A stretch of DNA of 64,000 nt from Ctenosaura bakeri (Eukaryota; Chordata; Lepidosauria; Squamata; Iguanidae), in assembly GCA_948474755.1 (NCBI GenBank), contig CAOLHI010000933.1, forward strand, positions 412,714 through 476,713, written 5' to 3'. Shown in pieces: positions 36,569-46,765 of this stretch. Both the position numbers and the translations under genes were made by a program. Under the pieces are notes generated by a model. The model ran no database searches. It had not been told where the DNA came from and worked only from the letters and a program-made list of their open reading frames with translations. How positions within the stretch are numbered: the stretch's first letter is position 1; each line of letters begins with the position of its first letter.

Positions 36569-37162
36569 ATATCTTCCCAACATTTCGCAAATGAAAACTG
36601 AGACGCATGTGGCCAGGCAACATCGGAGTGTAGTCAAGAGAAAAAACGTATTAATGAGGAAGAACACATAAGCTAGGAAAGGCTACAGCAGTTTGCTTTT
36701 ACCTGAGCCTACAGGGAAGGGCAAGATTGTACCTTTCCACTCAGTCGTGTAGGGACATGGGGGTGGAGGAGGCAGTTTGCCCCGGGGCAGCAATGTTTTT
36801 GGAGTGTCCCAGCCCTTAGCCATGCCCTCATGTACCCTGGCCACACCCCCACACCCCACTGCCATGCCCCCACGCACGGTGGCCATGCCCTTTGTGCCAT
36901 AGCCCCACCCCCTCCCACCCAGCCCCACCCACTCCAAGCTCCACCACTGTTTCCACTTCTGTCCTCCTTCCCCCGCTTAATTGTTTGCAAACTACTTTTG
37001 CATTTTGAACTCAGTTTGCAGTAACTGAGATATGCTGGTAACAAAGAGGGAAGGTGGAAGGACGAGAAAAGAACTGAGACATTTTTTAAAGCAGCTGAAA
37101 AAAATGGGATGAAGAGGACTAATCAGGACTGTTCATGCCAAACTGGGACAGTTGGAGGGTAT
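36569..37162. mobile_element. TIR element with ATACCCTCCAAC ends, hAT-like
   Basis: It starts ATATCTTCCCAAC and ends GTTGGAGGGTAT, and is flanked by 8-bp near-duplicates AAGACTGC (36561-36568) and AGGACTAC (37163-37170), six of eight matching. Eight-bp duplications suggest hAT. Related copies are at 42629-43191 and 50369-50690 (minus). It has no coding capacity. A 208-bp element is inserted inside it at 36742. Confidence 0.7.
36742..36949. mobile_element. hAT-like element nested in TIR element
   Basis: Ends CAGTCGTGTAG and complement CAGTGGTGGAG enclose 208 bp of C-rich, repeat-like sequence ('ccccacaccccactgccatg'). The flanks are an exact 8-bp duplication TTTCCACT (36734-36741, 36950-36957). 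CAGTGGTG-type ends with 8-bp duplications are standard for hAT elements. The related copy at 42629 lacks this insert, which confirms the boundaries. Confidence 0.85.
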
Positions 37163-37170
37163 AGGACTAC

Positions 37171-37312
37171 TAGGTGCTGTCACAATATTTTGGAAGAAGG
37201 CATTGGCAAACCACTTCTGAATATTTCTTACCTAAGAAAATCCTACGAAATTTAGGGGGTTACCATTAAGTCAAGAGGTGACTTGAAGGTGCATATACAT
37301 ACACACCCTAAG
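37171..37312 (+). repeat. 5S rRNA-derived SINE, tail part
   Basis: 'taggtgctgtcacaatattt' continues the 5S-derived head, then 'ggcattggcaaaccacttct', 'cctaagaaaatcctacgaaa' and 'gaggtgacttgaaggtgcat' give the Bov-B-like tail ending in ACATACACACC. This is the downstream half of the SINE begun at 36476. Confidence 0.85.
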
Positions 37313-37535
37313 GCCAGCAAAATTTCTTGGACCCTGAGAAAAAAATCCTGCAAGTTATTCTCTTTAGCCACAAAAACAAAACAAAATATACATAGAAGCA
37401 GAAGAATTGTCCAGATATCTATCATTTGCTTTTCTCTGAGGACAGCTAAAATCTTCCTCTGAGGTAGCCATCTCATTCACCTCAATGTTAGAGCTGGCTG
37501 CATAACTGTGTGGAGCAGAAGTGAGAGCAGACTTT

Positions 37536-37874
37536 GACCCTTTCCACAATGTCCTCCCCTCCCCAGGTGGCGTGATCATGGATTAAATCATTGATGGGTT
37601 ATCTTCATCAATGATCCACAATTGTGCCATCATCCCATACTTACCTGTCCTGTGGAAGGGCATGAAGCATGATGGCAGCACTACCTGTCCCAGCGCAGCT
37701 TGGTAAAGTATCCAGCTGCACTGCGGAAGGAAGCAGCATGTCCATTGTGCTCCCTTCTGCAGGGAGTTGGTCCTGTGAGGAGGGGACTGCTGGTGTCATG
37801 CTCCCTTCCTGGCAGAGCTGCTGCTGGGATCACCACTGTAGCATGATGGGACAAGTTAGAGTGCAGAAAGGGCC
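37536..37874. mobile_element. Harbinger-like TIR element, long type, TSD TTT
   Basis: Left end GACCCTTTCCACA and right end complement GGCCCTTTCTGCA, with duplication TTT (37533-37535, 37875-37877). A subterminal hairpin has perfect 10-bp arms ATCATTGATG at 37587-37596 and its complement at 37606-37615. On the minus strand a full consensus donor CAG|GTAAGT lies at 37647-37639, after GC-rich sequence with 'cttccttccgcag', a phrase also present at about 48301-48313. Non-coding. Confidence 0.75.
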
Positions 37875-38025
37875 TTTCTTCTGAGCTGGAAAATAACCTG
37901 GAAAGCATGGAGGTGGTGGTGGATGGCACAATCGTAAAACTAATCCAAGTGACATGTATGCCAAATTTATTTTTTTTACTGTAAGCCAGGCTCTTACAAC
38001 AAGTTTAGTAATGTCACTAAACTAA

Positions 38026-38468
38026 GGCCATTTCTGCACTAGAGTGGAGGAGAATTTCACTGCATTTTATAAGTGGGGTTTTTTACTCCGATGTCCTCCA
38101 GTTTCTATCAAAGAAAAGCAGAGAAAATCATTTGTAGCTTCTGCATGTCAATTCCCCTGGAACTCTTATTCCCTTCCCTCAGTCCACTCTGCCGCTTCTG
38201 ATTGGTCAAATTAATGCCCACCTCTGTGGTGTGAATCAATGTAGCGCTTCCGCAGGTAGGAAAAAACACTGTGAACCGTTTTGGCTGATTTGCTTCGGAG
38301 TTTTTCTGTTTTTACATTATACCGGTTTCACAATGATGTGAACTGCTTTAAGAGCTAAACACGTGCAGAACAAACTATGACAGAACGACATCAAAACAGG
38401 TTGACGTGTGGATGTATTTGAGACACAACGATGCCACAATGATATATCTCCCTTGTGTGGAAAGGGCC
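38026..38468. mobile_element. Harbinger-like TIR element, long type, TSD TAA
   Basis: The left end GGCCATTTCTGCACTAG matches the short palindromic family, while the right-end complement GGCCCTTTCCACACAAG matches the long family, so it bridges the two. Duplication TAA at 38023-38025 and 38469-38471. The 443-bp interior has a weaker donor-like CAG|GTAGGA near 38253-38261 and no coding capacity. Confidence 0.82.
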
Positions 38469-38471
38469 TAA

Positions 38472-39417
38472 ATGTTGATTGTGGGAGACAGAGCGCAGGA
38501 ATAGAAGAGTCAAAAAGTCAAGGGTAACAAGGAAGTCAACAGGCAGAAGGGAAGAAAAGTTACATTTGGAAAGGGCCTTCTTGAGAACATTTTCCTTGAT
38601 TCATGGTGAATGGTTGTGACAGTGTTTGAAAACCTCTGGCTTACAGCAATGCTATGACAGGCATGTTGAAATAATCGTCATCCATTACTAAGAATCAAAA
38701 CCAAGGCTAAGTGGGTACAGTTTTTTAAAAAAGGCTTCCATGGATAGAGTGCAACTTGACATTACATGAGTCATGTCAAAATTGGATGAAAATAAAACAT
38801 AGTGGGAAAGCTGAATGATGAAAGCTCTTAATGGCTTTGACTTATGAAGCTACTGCATTTGATTATGATGTGATTGCACTGAAGATGCAAACCGCAAATA
38901 AATCCTTTGTAATTGTCGTATATTATGACTGTGAACCCCTCTGATCTATGCATAGGGGTATGTGTTTGTGTGTGTGCATGCAAACACACAAAGCAACAAT
39001 AAACAAGTGTCACAATTGCCACAGGTTAGGAAACATTGTTTACTTCTTCCTTTTTAAAAAAAACAGTAACGAAAGTTAAAAGGCAATTGCACAGTGGTTA
39101 TATGTCCAACTTAATGCACAGTTAACCCTTGCTATTCACCCAGTGCATCTGTTATCCATCTGTAGGTGGCTACCTTGCTAAGAGAATACGAAATAAGTGT
39201 GAGGTTAAATATTCATCTATGAGAGGATTGGGCAATATTGCATGTTTGAGCGCTACTTTCATGCCCTTAAGACACTTGGGGGGGGGGCAAAAACAAGAAA
39301 AGGAGAGAAATGACCAAAAGTGGGTTTCTGTTTTTTAAACAATATGGCATGTTCTTCCATTCCAAGTATAAAAGTTGACTGGAGTAGTTTTCATACTTCA
39401 TCCTCCACTGTTCCTTT
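38472..39417. other. Non-coding stretch, nothing identified
   Basis: No gene or transposon end was recognised. A short TG/CA tract lies near 38960-38990. Confidence 0.4.
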
Positions 39418-39585
39418 GGCTGTTTCATGGCACTATTATTCCACTTTAAATGAAATCCTGGGGTTGTAGTTTGGTGAGACTTTAGAGCTCTCTGGCTGAG
39501 ATTATAAATTCCCCTCCCTATGCTGCAAATCCCAGGATTCTACAGGACAGAACTATGGCAGTTAAAGTGGAACCATAGTGCTATA
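39418..39585. repeat. Old palindromic MITE-like element
   Basis: One arm reads 'cactattattccactttaaa' and 'cctggggttgtagtttggtg'; the other 'tgcaaatcccaggattctac' and 'gttaaagtggaaccatagtg'. It shares the core of the Harbinger-like palindromes but lacks their GGCCATTTC ends, so it is an older or related family. Confidence 0.55.
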
Positions 39586-39587
39586 AT

Positions 39588-39816
39588 TCTATAATAGGAC
39601 TCTGGAGACCAGGGTTTGAATTCCTACTCAGCTATGGAAGCTCACTGGGTGACCTTGGTCAAGCCACGTTCTCTCAGCTTCATAGGAAGGCAATGGCAAA
39701 TCCCATCTGAATAAATCATGGCAACAAAAACCCCACAAAAGGTTTGCCATAGGTTTGTCATGGGTCAGAAATGAAGACACACAACAGCAACAGCAGCAAC
39801 AACAACAACAACAGAA
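39588..39816 (+). repeat. Sauria-type SINE, head truncated
   Basis: 'ggtttgaattcctactcagc', 'ctcactgggtgaccttggtc' and 'ggcaatggcaaatcccatct' are the body, and the tail ends in an ACAGCAACAGCAAC repeat. It directly follows the old palindrome. Confidence 0.82.
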
Positions 39817-40745
39817 GTAGGCTTTATATATAGGCGTGCCTCATTTGTTACTTACTGTAGTTGCCTAGTCCCACAGAACTGAGAGCAGGAAGTACAGGCA
39901 CCAACCACACTCACAACAGACTCACACCCACAGCATTTGGTGTGTGATATCAGGCCAATCTGTTGTATACTAAATGGTGTGGGATGTGTGTGTCTGACTG
40001 TTGTGAGTGTGGCCGTCATCTGCTCTTCCTGTTCTCACTAAATCTAAATATATGATTGAGGTTGCTGTGTCCCAAAGACAAGAACATATTGAACACAGTT
40101 GGGCCCTGGGGACACTTCTGAACTGCAAGGCCCCAGTAGTTTGTATTGGCTCTCTCCCCACCATCAGCTGTACAGATACAACAAAGTCCCACATTAAGAA
40201 AGGGTCCTTACCCTGTAGAGGGCAATGGAAATAGAGAGAGGCAGGGCTAATGTGCTTTCTCATCTCACAGCTCTATTTCATCTATTTTTAGAGGGATTGA
40301 AGAAGACTTTAGTTCCTATCAATATAGCAGCATAGGGTTGCCAGATCTAAGGACCTGGACCTGAGTCTCCATTTTTCATGATCCATTTCCAGGCAGGAGA
40401 CACAAGTACAAATTCTGTAGTTTTAGTGGGCTTAGCTCCAGCTAAGAGGAATGGCTGTGTGCAAATATCCAGTTCAACAATTAGGGCAGAAGCTTGTTAC
40501 AAGTGGGAGGATTAATTGGCTCATTGCAAAGTCTCTCCAGGGGGTTTATGTGTTTACTCAGTTAGCTTCCTCCTTCCTTCCCAGTTACTGTGGAACTAGG
40601 GCTTGCCCTCCCCTCTGCTCTTTATCCACCTGGCTAGAATTAAGCTGTGGTTGTTGGATGCCTTGTTAAATGTTCCTCACCCTGTTTCCCTAAGTAAGTG
40701 AGAAGGAATAATCCTCTCATTTCACCTTGATCTGAGAACAGCCCC
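39817..40745. other. Non-coding stretch, nothing identified
   Basis: No gene or repeat boundary was recognised. Open frames on both strands at 39970-40263 are shadows of one another without a domain. Confidence 0.4.
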
Positions 40746-41003
40746 GTTGTTGCTGTTGTTGTTGTTGTTGTTGTTGTTGTGTGCCTTGAAGTCATTTCCG
40801 ACTTACAATAACCCTATGGTGAGTCTATCACGGGGCCTTTTTTGGCAAGATTTGTTCAAAGAGGAGTTTGCCTTTGGCTTCCTCTGAGGCCAAGGGAGTG
40901 TGACTTGCCCAATACCACTTAGTGGGTTTCCATGGCCAAGCAGAGATTCAAATTCTGGTCTGCAGAGTTGGGGTCCGACACTCAAACCACTGCACCATAT
41001 TTA
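40746..41003 (-). repeat. Sauria-type SINE
   Basis: It starts with a (TTG)n tract (the complement of the AAC tail), followed by 'gtgccttgaagtcatttccg', 'ctctgaggccaagggagtgt', 'gagattcaaattctggtctg' and 'ccactgcaccatatttagct'. Nearly complete minus copy. Confidence 0.9.
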
Positions 41004-41098
41004 GCTCCTTTAGCTAAATCTTAATTTCCAGAAAGGAAAATATGCTCCTCCTCCCTGACAAGCTTTGAGCAACCATGATACTTGATGCACAACACTTA

Positions 41099-41270
41099 GG
41101 CCATTTCCACACTATATTGGTGCTATTAGTGCTATTATTCCACTTTCAACATCCTATGGAATCCTAGGGTTTGCAGTTTGCATTTTGTTGTAGGGTTTAC
41201 AAATCCCAGGATTCCATAGGATGTTGAAAGTGGAATAATGGCACTATAACAATCTAGTACGGAAATGGCC
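41099..41270. mobile_element. Harbinger-like palindromic MITE, TSD TTA
   Basis: 172 bp; ends GGCCATTTCCACACTA and complement GGCCATTTCCGTACTA; arms with 'ccactttcaacatcctatgg' and its complement. Duplication TTA (41096-41098, 41271-41273), the classic TWA of PIF/Harbinger. Confidence 0.9.
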
Positions 41271-41273
41271 TTA

Positions 41274-42275
41274 CTGACATCATCAGAGGATGTCCTTAGG
41301 CCTCAGTTTTTGGCCGGGAAACCTGCAGGCCCATGATGATCTTGCACTGACAACCCTAATTAGGGGACAAAGTGTTGCTGGACAGTGTGTACTTGCTTCC
41401 TATAGTAATGCTATTATATAAATCTTTCCCTTTCTGGAATTAAGATTTATCATTGGAAAACATGTCTGGGACTAAATCCTAGAAATCCTAAATTTGCATT
41501 AATAGCTATCTGAATAACAGGAAACTCTCCCTACTGCCCTGCTCCCTGTATGAGTTCTTTCCTCTGGCTTCTCTATAAAGTTTTCTACATACTCAATGAA
41601 CTTAAAAAAAAAATGTACTGAACTGCCTTCTAGCAGATATCATTGCAGGTTTAATAGATGAGCAAATTTCCCTGTGGCATACAGTGGTTTGCAATGACTG
41701 ATAATGACAAATAAAACTCCGCAGAAGCACCACAGTTTTGTATAGTGTTGTAAGTTTTGCAGTCATTAGTAGCTGGCTAATATGGAATAAGGGCACATTA
41801 AAGTAAATGTGATTGTTGTGTACTGTCCCTAGCATTTAGTCCCAAAATTAATGACCTATAACTTTTGGAGATATCACTATCACTTTTTTTTAATTACCAT
41901 GGTGCAGTATCACAGAATTTAGCTAAACTTCTAGACAGTTGAAAGAACTCTGATAAAGTAGATTGGTTTGCCTTCCATTTTGTGGTATCACAAAGTATTC
42001 AGGTTTTACCAAAAAGAAGGCAAAGGGGAGTAAGTAGAGGTATTAACCAAAGAGCCAACACAAGGCAGTTCAATGCCTGAGGAAAAGGACAAGATGGCTC
42101 CATCTTCAGTTCCATGTACAAAAGTCAGACAGACAGGTACTTGATTCTTCCATTGGCAGGTCTGAAGGTGGCAAGTTTGCTTAAGAGGAACGAGACAGAC
42201 CACTGGGCAGTGTCCAGATCTTTCATCTGTTACTCTGTTGCTCTCTGGCATCTGTCTCCTGAGATGACTATCACA
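41274..42275. other. Non-coding stretch, nothing identified
   Basis: No gene or element termini were recognised; mostly AT-rich unique sequence. Confidence 0.4.
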
Positions 42276-42477
42276 TGCCATTTCTGCACTAGACTGTTCT
42301 AGATTTATTATTCCACTTCCAACATCCTATGGAATCCTGGGGTTTGTGGTTTACTGAGGCCAAAGAGCTCTCTGGCTGAGAATTTTAAATACCCCTCCCT
42401 AAACTGCAAACCCCAGGATTCCATAGGAGGTTGAAAGTGGAATAATACCGCTATAACAGTCTAGTGTGGAAATAGTT
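42276..42477. mobile_element. Harbinger-like palindromic MITE, ends decayed
   Basis: Left end TGCCATTTCTGCACTAGAC and right arm 'gtctagtgtggaaatag' match the family. Internal arms 'tccacttccaacatcctatg' and 'ccataggaggttgaaagtgg' are clear, and the centre includes 'gagctctctggctgagaatt'. The right terminus is mutated and no duplication could be confirmed. Confidence 0.75.
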
Positions 42478-42628
42478 TGCCTAATAGCAGGCAAGAGTGT
42501 CAAAAAGTCCAGTTCTCAAATTCACTAGCCATGATAGTGGTGGCAATCTGGGAGTTCCTGTTCCTAGTCTCTAAGCCTGGCCCTGACAGCATCTAATTCA
42601 GATTTTAACTTTAGGAAAAGGTCTATGC

Positions 42629-43191
42629 ACACCCTCCAGCATTTCACAGATGAGAATTGGAACATGTGCATCCAAGCAAAAACATAATGTGGTCAAAATG
42701 GCAAAAATTATTAAAACACACAAGCTAGAAGAGGTTTGCAGCAGTTTGCTTTTGCCTGAGCTTACTGAGAAGGGCAAGATCCTGCCCCTCTTTTCTCCTT
42801 GCTTCCTGCTGAGTTAACTAGTTCTGCACTTGGAACTCAATTTGCAGCAATGAAGTAAACTGAGTACAAAGAGGGAAAGTGGGAGGAGGACACTGGCCAT
42901 TTCTGCACTACACTGTTATAGTGCTCTTATTCCACTTTCAACATCCTATGGAATCCTGGCGTTTGCAGTTTAGGGAAGGGCATTCAAAATTCTCAGCCAG
43001 AGAGCTCTTTGGCCTCAGTAAACTACAAACCTCAGAATTCCACAGGATGTTGAAAGTGAAATAAGTGCGCTGTAACAGTGTAGTGCAGAAATGGCCAGAA
43101 AAACTGGTACATTTTAAATGCAGCTGAAAAGGTGGAACAACAGAAGATTAATTGGGACTGTCCTTGACAAATCAGGACAGTTGCAGGGAAT
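42629..43191. mobile_element. TIR element with ACACCCTCCAGC ends, second copy
   Basis: Same family as 36569-37162: 'gcagcagtttgcttttgcct', 'gagaagggcaagatcc', 'ttggaactcaatttgcagca' and 'attgggactgtccttgacaa' follow in order. It lacks the nested hAT element but has a Harbinger-like MITE at 42895-43096. The flanking 8-bp segments (gtctatgc, accaatac) match at only four positions. Confidence 0.65.
42895..43096. mobile_element. Harbinger-like palindromic MITE nested in TIR element
   Basis: 202 bp; ends GGCCATTTCTGCACTACAC and complement GGCCATTTCTGCACTACAC, identical over 19 bp. It interrupts the ATACCC-family copy between 'gtgggaggaggac' and 'agaaaaactgg'. The expected 3-bp duplication is not seen (ACT left, AGA right), perhaps by later mutation. 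Confidence 0.85.
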
Positions 43192-43196
43192 ACCAA

Positions 43197-43941
43197 TACT
43201 GTATCCATGCTGTCAGGGTGGTCTTATGCATTTTAATCTTGGGATATGTGTACTGGACACATTTTATCACTGGAGATGGAAAGCATTGCCCAACAGTTCT
43301 CATGACCCCACATTAACATTTCAGACTTTGACCTAGACAAGAAAGGGGCAGCCAGACCAGAAGCCCTAGCAATAAAAGCCATGGAAAAGCTAGTTCCAGA
43401 CATTGGCCTTAACACTGTGCATGATCCAGGGCCCATCAGCCAAGTGAGACTTGGCTGAGGTTCCCAATTAAGGAGGGTGATGCTAGGGCCATTATAAAAG
43501 ATAAGACGATGTTATTAACTTGATTGGTACTGCATTTTAACTACAGTGGATGAAGAGAGCTGCTTCTGGTGGTCTTCCTGCCTCATATGTCTAAATAAGT
43601 GGGCTGGCATTGAGAATTGTGCACCTTGACATAGTGAGTTCAAGGGTGACATCTAGTGCACCTTCTCACATACGTAGTACAATCAGGGCCAGCTTATCCA
43701 TTAGGCAAAGGATTATTGTCTGTTCCATCAATGCATACAGCTCTGTCAAGGCTGCGAGCCTTATTAAGATCTGGTTCCTCATTCAAGGAACGATCTTCCT
43801 TTGGACTTCCAGCTGCAGGAGGATCTCACCCATTTTCCCAAACAGTTGAAGAACTTCCTCTTTGGCTCTCCACCTTAAGTCACTGAGATGTGTTTAAGGT
43901 GCTGAGATGGGTGGCGACTGGTGGGCTGTTGAGGATTTCAT
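43197..43941. other. Non-coding stretch, nothing identified
   Basis: No gene was recognised. A decayed LINE fragment is possible in 43580-43930, where several overlapping frames occur, but no motif was clear enough to call. Confidence 0.35.
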
Positions 43942-43954
43942 ACCATGTATTGTT

Positions 43955-44028
43955 TTTTTTTATTATAATGTTTATTGGCATTTATATACAATCAGAACAA
44001 AAACAGAAAAAAGAAAAGACAGTAACAC
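43955..44028 (-). mobile_element. Very short poly(A) retroinsertion with 13-bp TSD
   Basis: A 74-bp insert starting with a T-run (poly(A) on the minus strand) and containing, on the minus strand, an AATAAA signal in 'gccaataaacattataa'. It is flanked by exact 13-bp repeats ACCATGTATTGTT (43942-43954, 44029-44041). Poly(A) plus a long target duplication is the mark of L1-type target-primed reverse transcription. The source may be an L1 3' end or a transcript end. Confidence 0.8.
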
Positions 44029-44041
44029 ACCATGTATTGTT

Positions 44042-44668
44042 GCGTTGTTGTTGTTTTTGTTTTAATGTCTTTGTCCCTGATTGTATATGTTGTTGTTCTG
44101 CCCTTTGGTGTAAACAGCGTTATAATTATAATTATTATTACTACTACTACTATTAGACACTTTAGGCACAGTGCCTAGGGCCTGTGGAAAATTAAGGGCC
44201 TAGAAACCAAAGATTAACAAAAAAATTTACAGGAATTGGGAAGGAAAACAAAATTTCAAAATAAAGATATAGTACATTGAGGCAAAGTGGGGATCCTAAT
44301 ACAAGTGTGCTTAGGAACTATGAAAACCTTAACTTGGTCCTCCTGAGTCTTAGGTCAACTTCCCAGAAATGGCAGTTCCTGAGCCTGAAACTTCCAAATA
44401 ACATCCTGTTTCCATGCTCATATCTGAGGTCTCCCATTATTACCTCATGTTAATGGGCAACAAACAGGAAAGAACTAAGGGAATGGAGAAAGGTGGTTAG
44501 GATCCAGGCCAGCAGATTAGCTCTTTAGATTCACCACTTCCCAGAAAACAAGGAGGTGCTAATGAGAAGTTATCCCTTTCCTCTCCGTAAGTGAAAGCTA
44601 AAAAATCGCAGGCCTTATTGTAGCAGATTGCTTGGGAGGTATCTATATTACTTGTCATTATGCGACCT
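44042..44668. other. Non-coding stretch, nothing identified
   Basis: An ATT/ACT trinucleotide tract lies at about 44126-44155. The preceding 'gttctgccctttggtgtaaa' may be a decayed L2-type tail. The rest is unassigned. Confidence 0.4.
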
Positions 44669-44671
44669 TAA

Positions 44672-44763
44672 GGCCATCCCCTCCCTAAACTGCAAACTCC
44701 AGGATTCCGTAGGATGCTGAAAGTGGAATAATAGCACTATAACAGTCTAGTGAGGAAATGGCC
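44672..44763. mobile_element. Harbinger-like MITE, left arm deleted, TSD TAA
   Basis: Starts GGCCAT, jumps directly to the centre ('cccctccctaaactgcaaac'), and keeps the whole right arm ending GAGGAAATGGCC. Duplication TAA (44669-44671, 44764-44766) is intact, so the arm was lost without disturbing the termini. Confidence 0.82.
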
Positions 44764-44766
44764 TAA

Positions 44767-44985
44767 GTTAACTGATTTATGGCAACCCTGTCCAACTCTG
44801 TCATAAGGTGTGTGTGTGTTTTGCCAGGATTTACTCAGAAGATGTTTGCCACTGCCTTTCTCCTAGGCTGAGAGAGTGTGACTTGCCCAAGGTCACCCAG
44901 TGGGTTTCCATGGCTGAACAGGCATTTGAAACCAGTCCTCTGGAGTTCTAGTCCAACATTCAAAACACTATAAAACACAGGCTCT
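44767..44985 (-). repeat. Sauria-type SINE variant
   Basis: 'tttatggcaaccctgtccaa', 'tgccaggatttactcagaag', 'ggctgagagagtgtgacttg' and 'ccaaggtcacccagtgggtt' run as in minus-strand copies. The tail differs from the other copies and lacks the AAC end. Confidence 0.72.
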
Positions 44986-44999
44986 AATGTATCTGTATA

Positions 45000-45312
45000 C
45001 TACACAGTTATATTGGTTTGATACTACATTACTTGTTATGGCTCCACCCTAAGGAATCCTGGCATCTGTAAGCCAGTGACCTTCTTAGAATTTTTTGCCA
45101 GTGGGCTTTAGGGTATAGTCACTAGAATTACAATTTTCAAAGTACTCTGAAAAGAAACATTGAGGTGTAAACAAGGGTGCCTTGGGATCTGTAGTCCTGG
45201 GGAATATTATAGCACTCTCTAGCAGGGAATTTTAAATGCCTCATTAAACTACAAACCCCATATATTATTAACATGAAGTCATGACAATTAAAGTGGTATA
45301 AAACAGATATAA
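45000..45312. repeat. Old palindromic MITE-like element
   Basis: 'ctacacagttatattggttt' at the left and 'gtggtataaaacagatataa' at the right are decayed inverted ends. Internal phrases 'ctccaccctaaggaatcctg' and 'gcactctctagcagggaatt' are shared with copies at 1105, 59640 and 60275. Confidence 0.5.
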
Positions 45313-45989
45313 TACCCCAAGGCATGAGCCATAGCCCTCCAAATGCTGCAGGATGGAAACCACAGCATACCTCACAGTTGACTCTGTGGCCGGGGCTGAT
45401 GGGAAATGCATCCCAATAACTTCTAGAGGGCCCCAGGACTCTCAGCTTTGTAATAAACCTCCAATTAGAGCTTTTTCAGGTTTTGAAAATTCTAGCATTT
45501 GCTGCTAAACTGCTCTACACTCAAGTCATATGTCTCACGGGTTTCTGCTAAAGGCCAGAATTGAATATATCACAACCAGAGTTCCTTTTCTGTTGTTGTT
45601 GTTTTTGTTATAACAATTAATGGAATCTGGGAGTTGTACTCCAAAAAGTAACTTTTCCAAACTCCTCAAAGCCACACATTGGAGTGGATAATATGAACCT
45701 TATTTACTTATTCATTTATTCACTTATTTATTTGTTGAATTTATATCCTCCCTTTCTCCCAAGTGGGATCCAAGGCAGCTCTCGCTCTGCTACATTTTAG
45801 CTGCTGCTGCGGCTACAAAATTAGAAATATTGTATTTCTGCAAGCATGGATTTGCAGTTGCCGACTTTCTTTGACTATAAATCAATCAGCTGAATCAGGG
45901 AATAAAACACAGCATCCAGCAGTATCTAATTCTAATAGTTTGCTGTCTGTTTGTAGTCCAAACCTTCAGGGTACTAGGCCTGTGATCTA
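45313..45989. other. Non-coding stretch with L2-type tail
   Basis: About 45628-45660 is the 'gagttgtactccaaaaagta' repeat. About 45700-45780 is an L2-type 3' tail on the minus strand ('tatatcctccctttctccca'), preceded by an ATTT-rich run. No gene. Confidence 0.5.
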
Positions 45990-46510
45990 ATTCTACAAAT
46001 CACAGCTGAATGCCTGAATAAATGTCAAGCAACACTGTACGTCCCTTTCTTAAATTTGTACTTTTAAGTACTTATTAAAACAATGCCTTAACTCGTCTGT
46101 GCTTGACATTAACAATACATGATTAATACAGACTTGCTTAATGGAAAAGCACTAAAGCAATTGTGCTCAATGATGAATAAACCATAGGAGCTGATTAGGG
46201 GAGAGCGTATGATGTAAAAAAAAAATTATAATCTACAAATATTCTTTTGAATTCTTAAACAAATCTCTTTCTACTAGATTCATACCCATTTATTTGCCAT
46301 GAATTATTCACCGACCTCTTGGGCAGATGGGCAGTAATTGGTTTTCCAGGTGCAAATCTAGATTTTGGAAGCCTATTTGAATTTTACTGTGTAATGTTTG
46401 ATTATTTCTACAGTGGAATGCTCAAAAATAATCAGGGCGGTTCTCAGGCGAAAGCCATGGGAAGTGAATCCCATGCCATCTTGATTCATTTCAACAGATA
46501 AGAAAGCCTG
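45990..46510. other. Candidate conserved non-coding block
   Basis: Repeat-free sequence with homeodomain-like cores and a very even texture ('caatacatgattaatacaga', 'gggcagtaattggttttcca', 'gtaatgtttgattatttcta'). It resembles developmental enhancer-type sequence. This is inference from composition only. Confidence 0.35.
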
Positions 46511-46537
46511 CTTGGAAACTCAGTGATTTTCTGATGG

Positions 46538-46765
46538 GGTGGCTAGCTACTGTGGTATAGAGGTTATAGCACTGGACTGGAACTCAGTAGATCTGGGTTT
46601 TGTTCCCTACTCAGAAAATTCATTGGGTCACTGTGGGCCACTCAATTGTTTTCAGTCTGACCTACCTTACAGGGCTGTTGTGAGGATTAGAGGAAGAAAA
46701 GAGCCATATGCATTGCTTTGAACTCATTAAAGGAAAGGTGGCATATAGTTGATGATGATTATGAT
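46538..46765 (+). repeat. tRNA-derived SINE with L2-type tail
   Basis: The head 'ctgtggtatagaggttatag' and B-box region 'agatctgggttttgttccct' are followed by 'ctaccttacagggctgttgt', 'gaggattagaggaagaaaag' and 'gctttgaactcattaaagga', with a 'ggtggcatatagttgatgat' end. This differs from the Bov-B-tailed SINEs in having an L2-type tail. Confidence 0.8.

Noticed and set aside
46538..46610. A tRNA gene
   Set aside because: The tRNA-like head continues into a SINE body and L2-type tail; no complete cloverleaf was seen.
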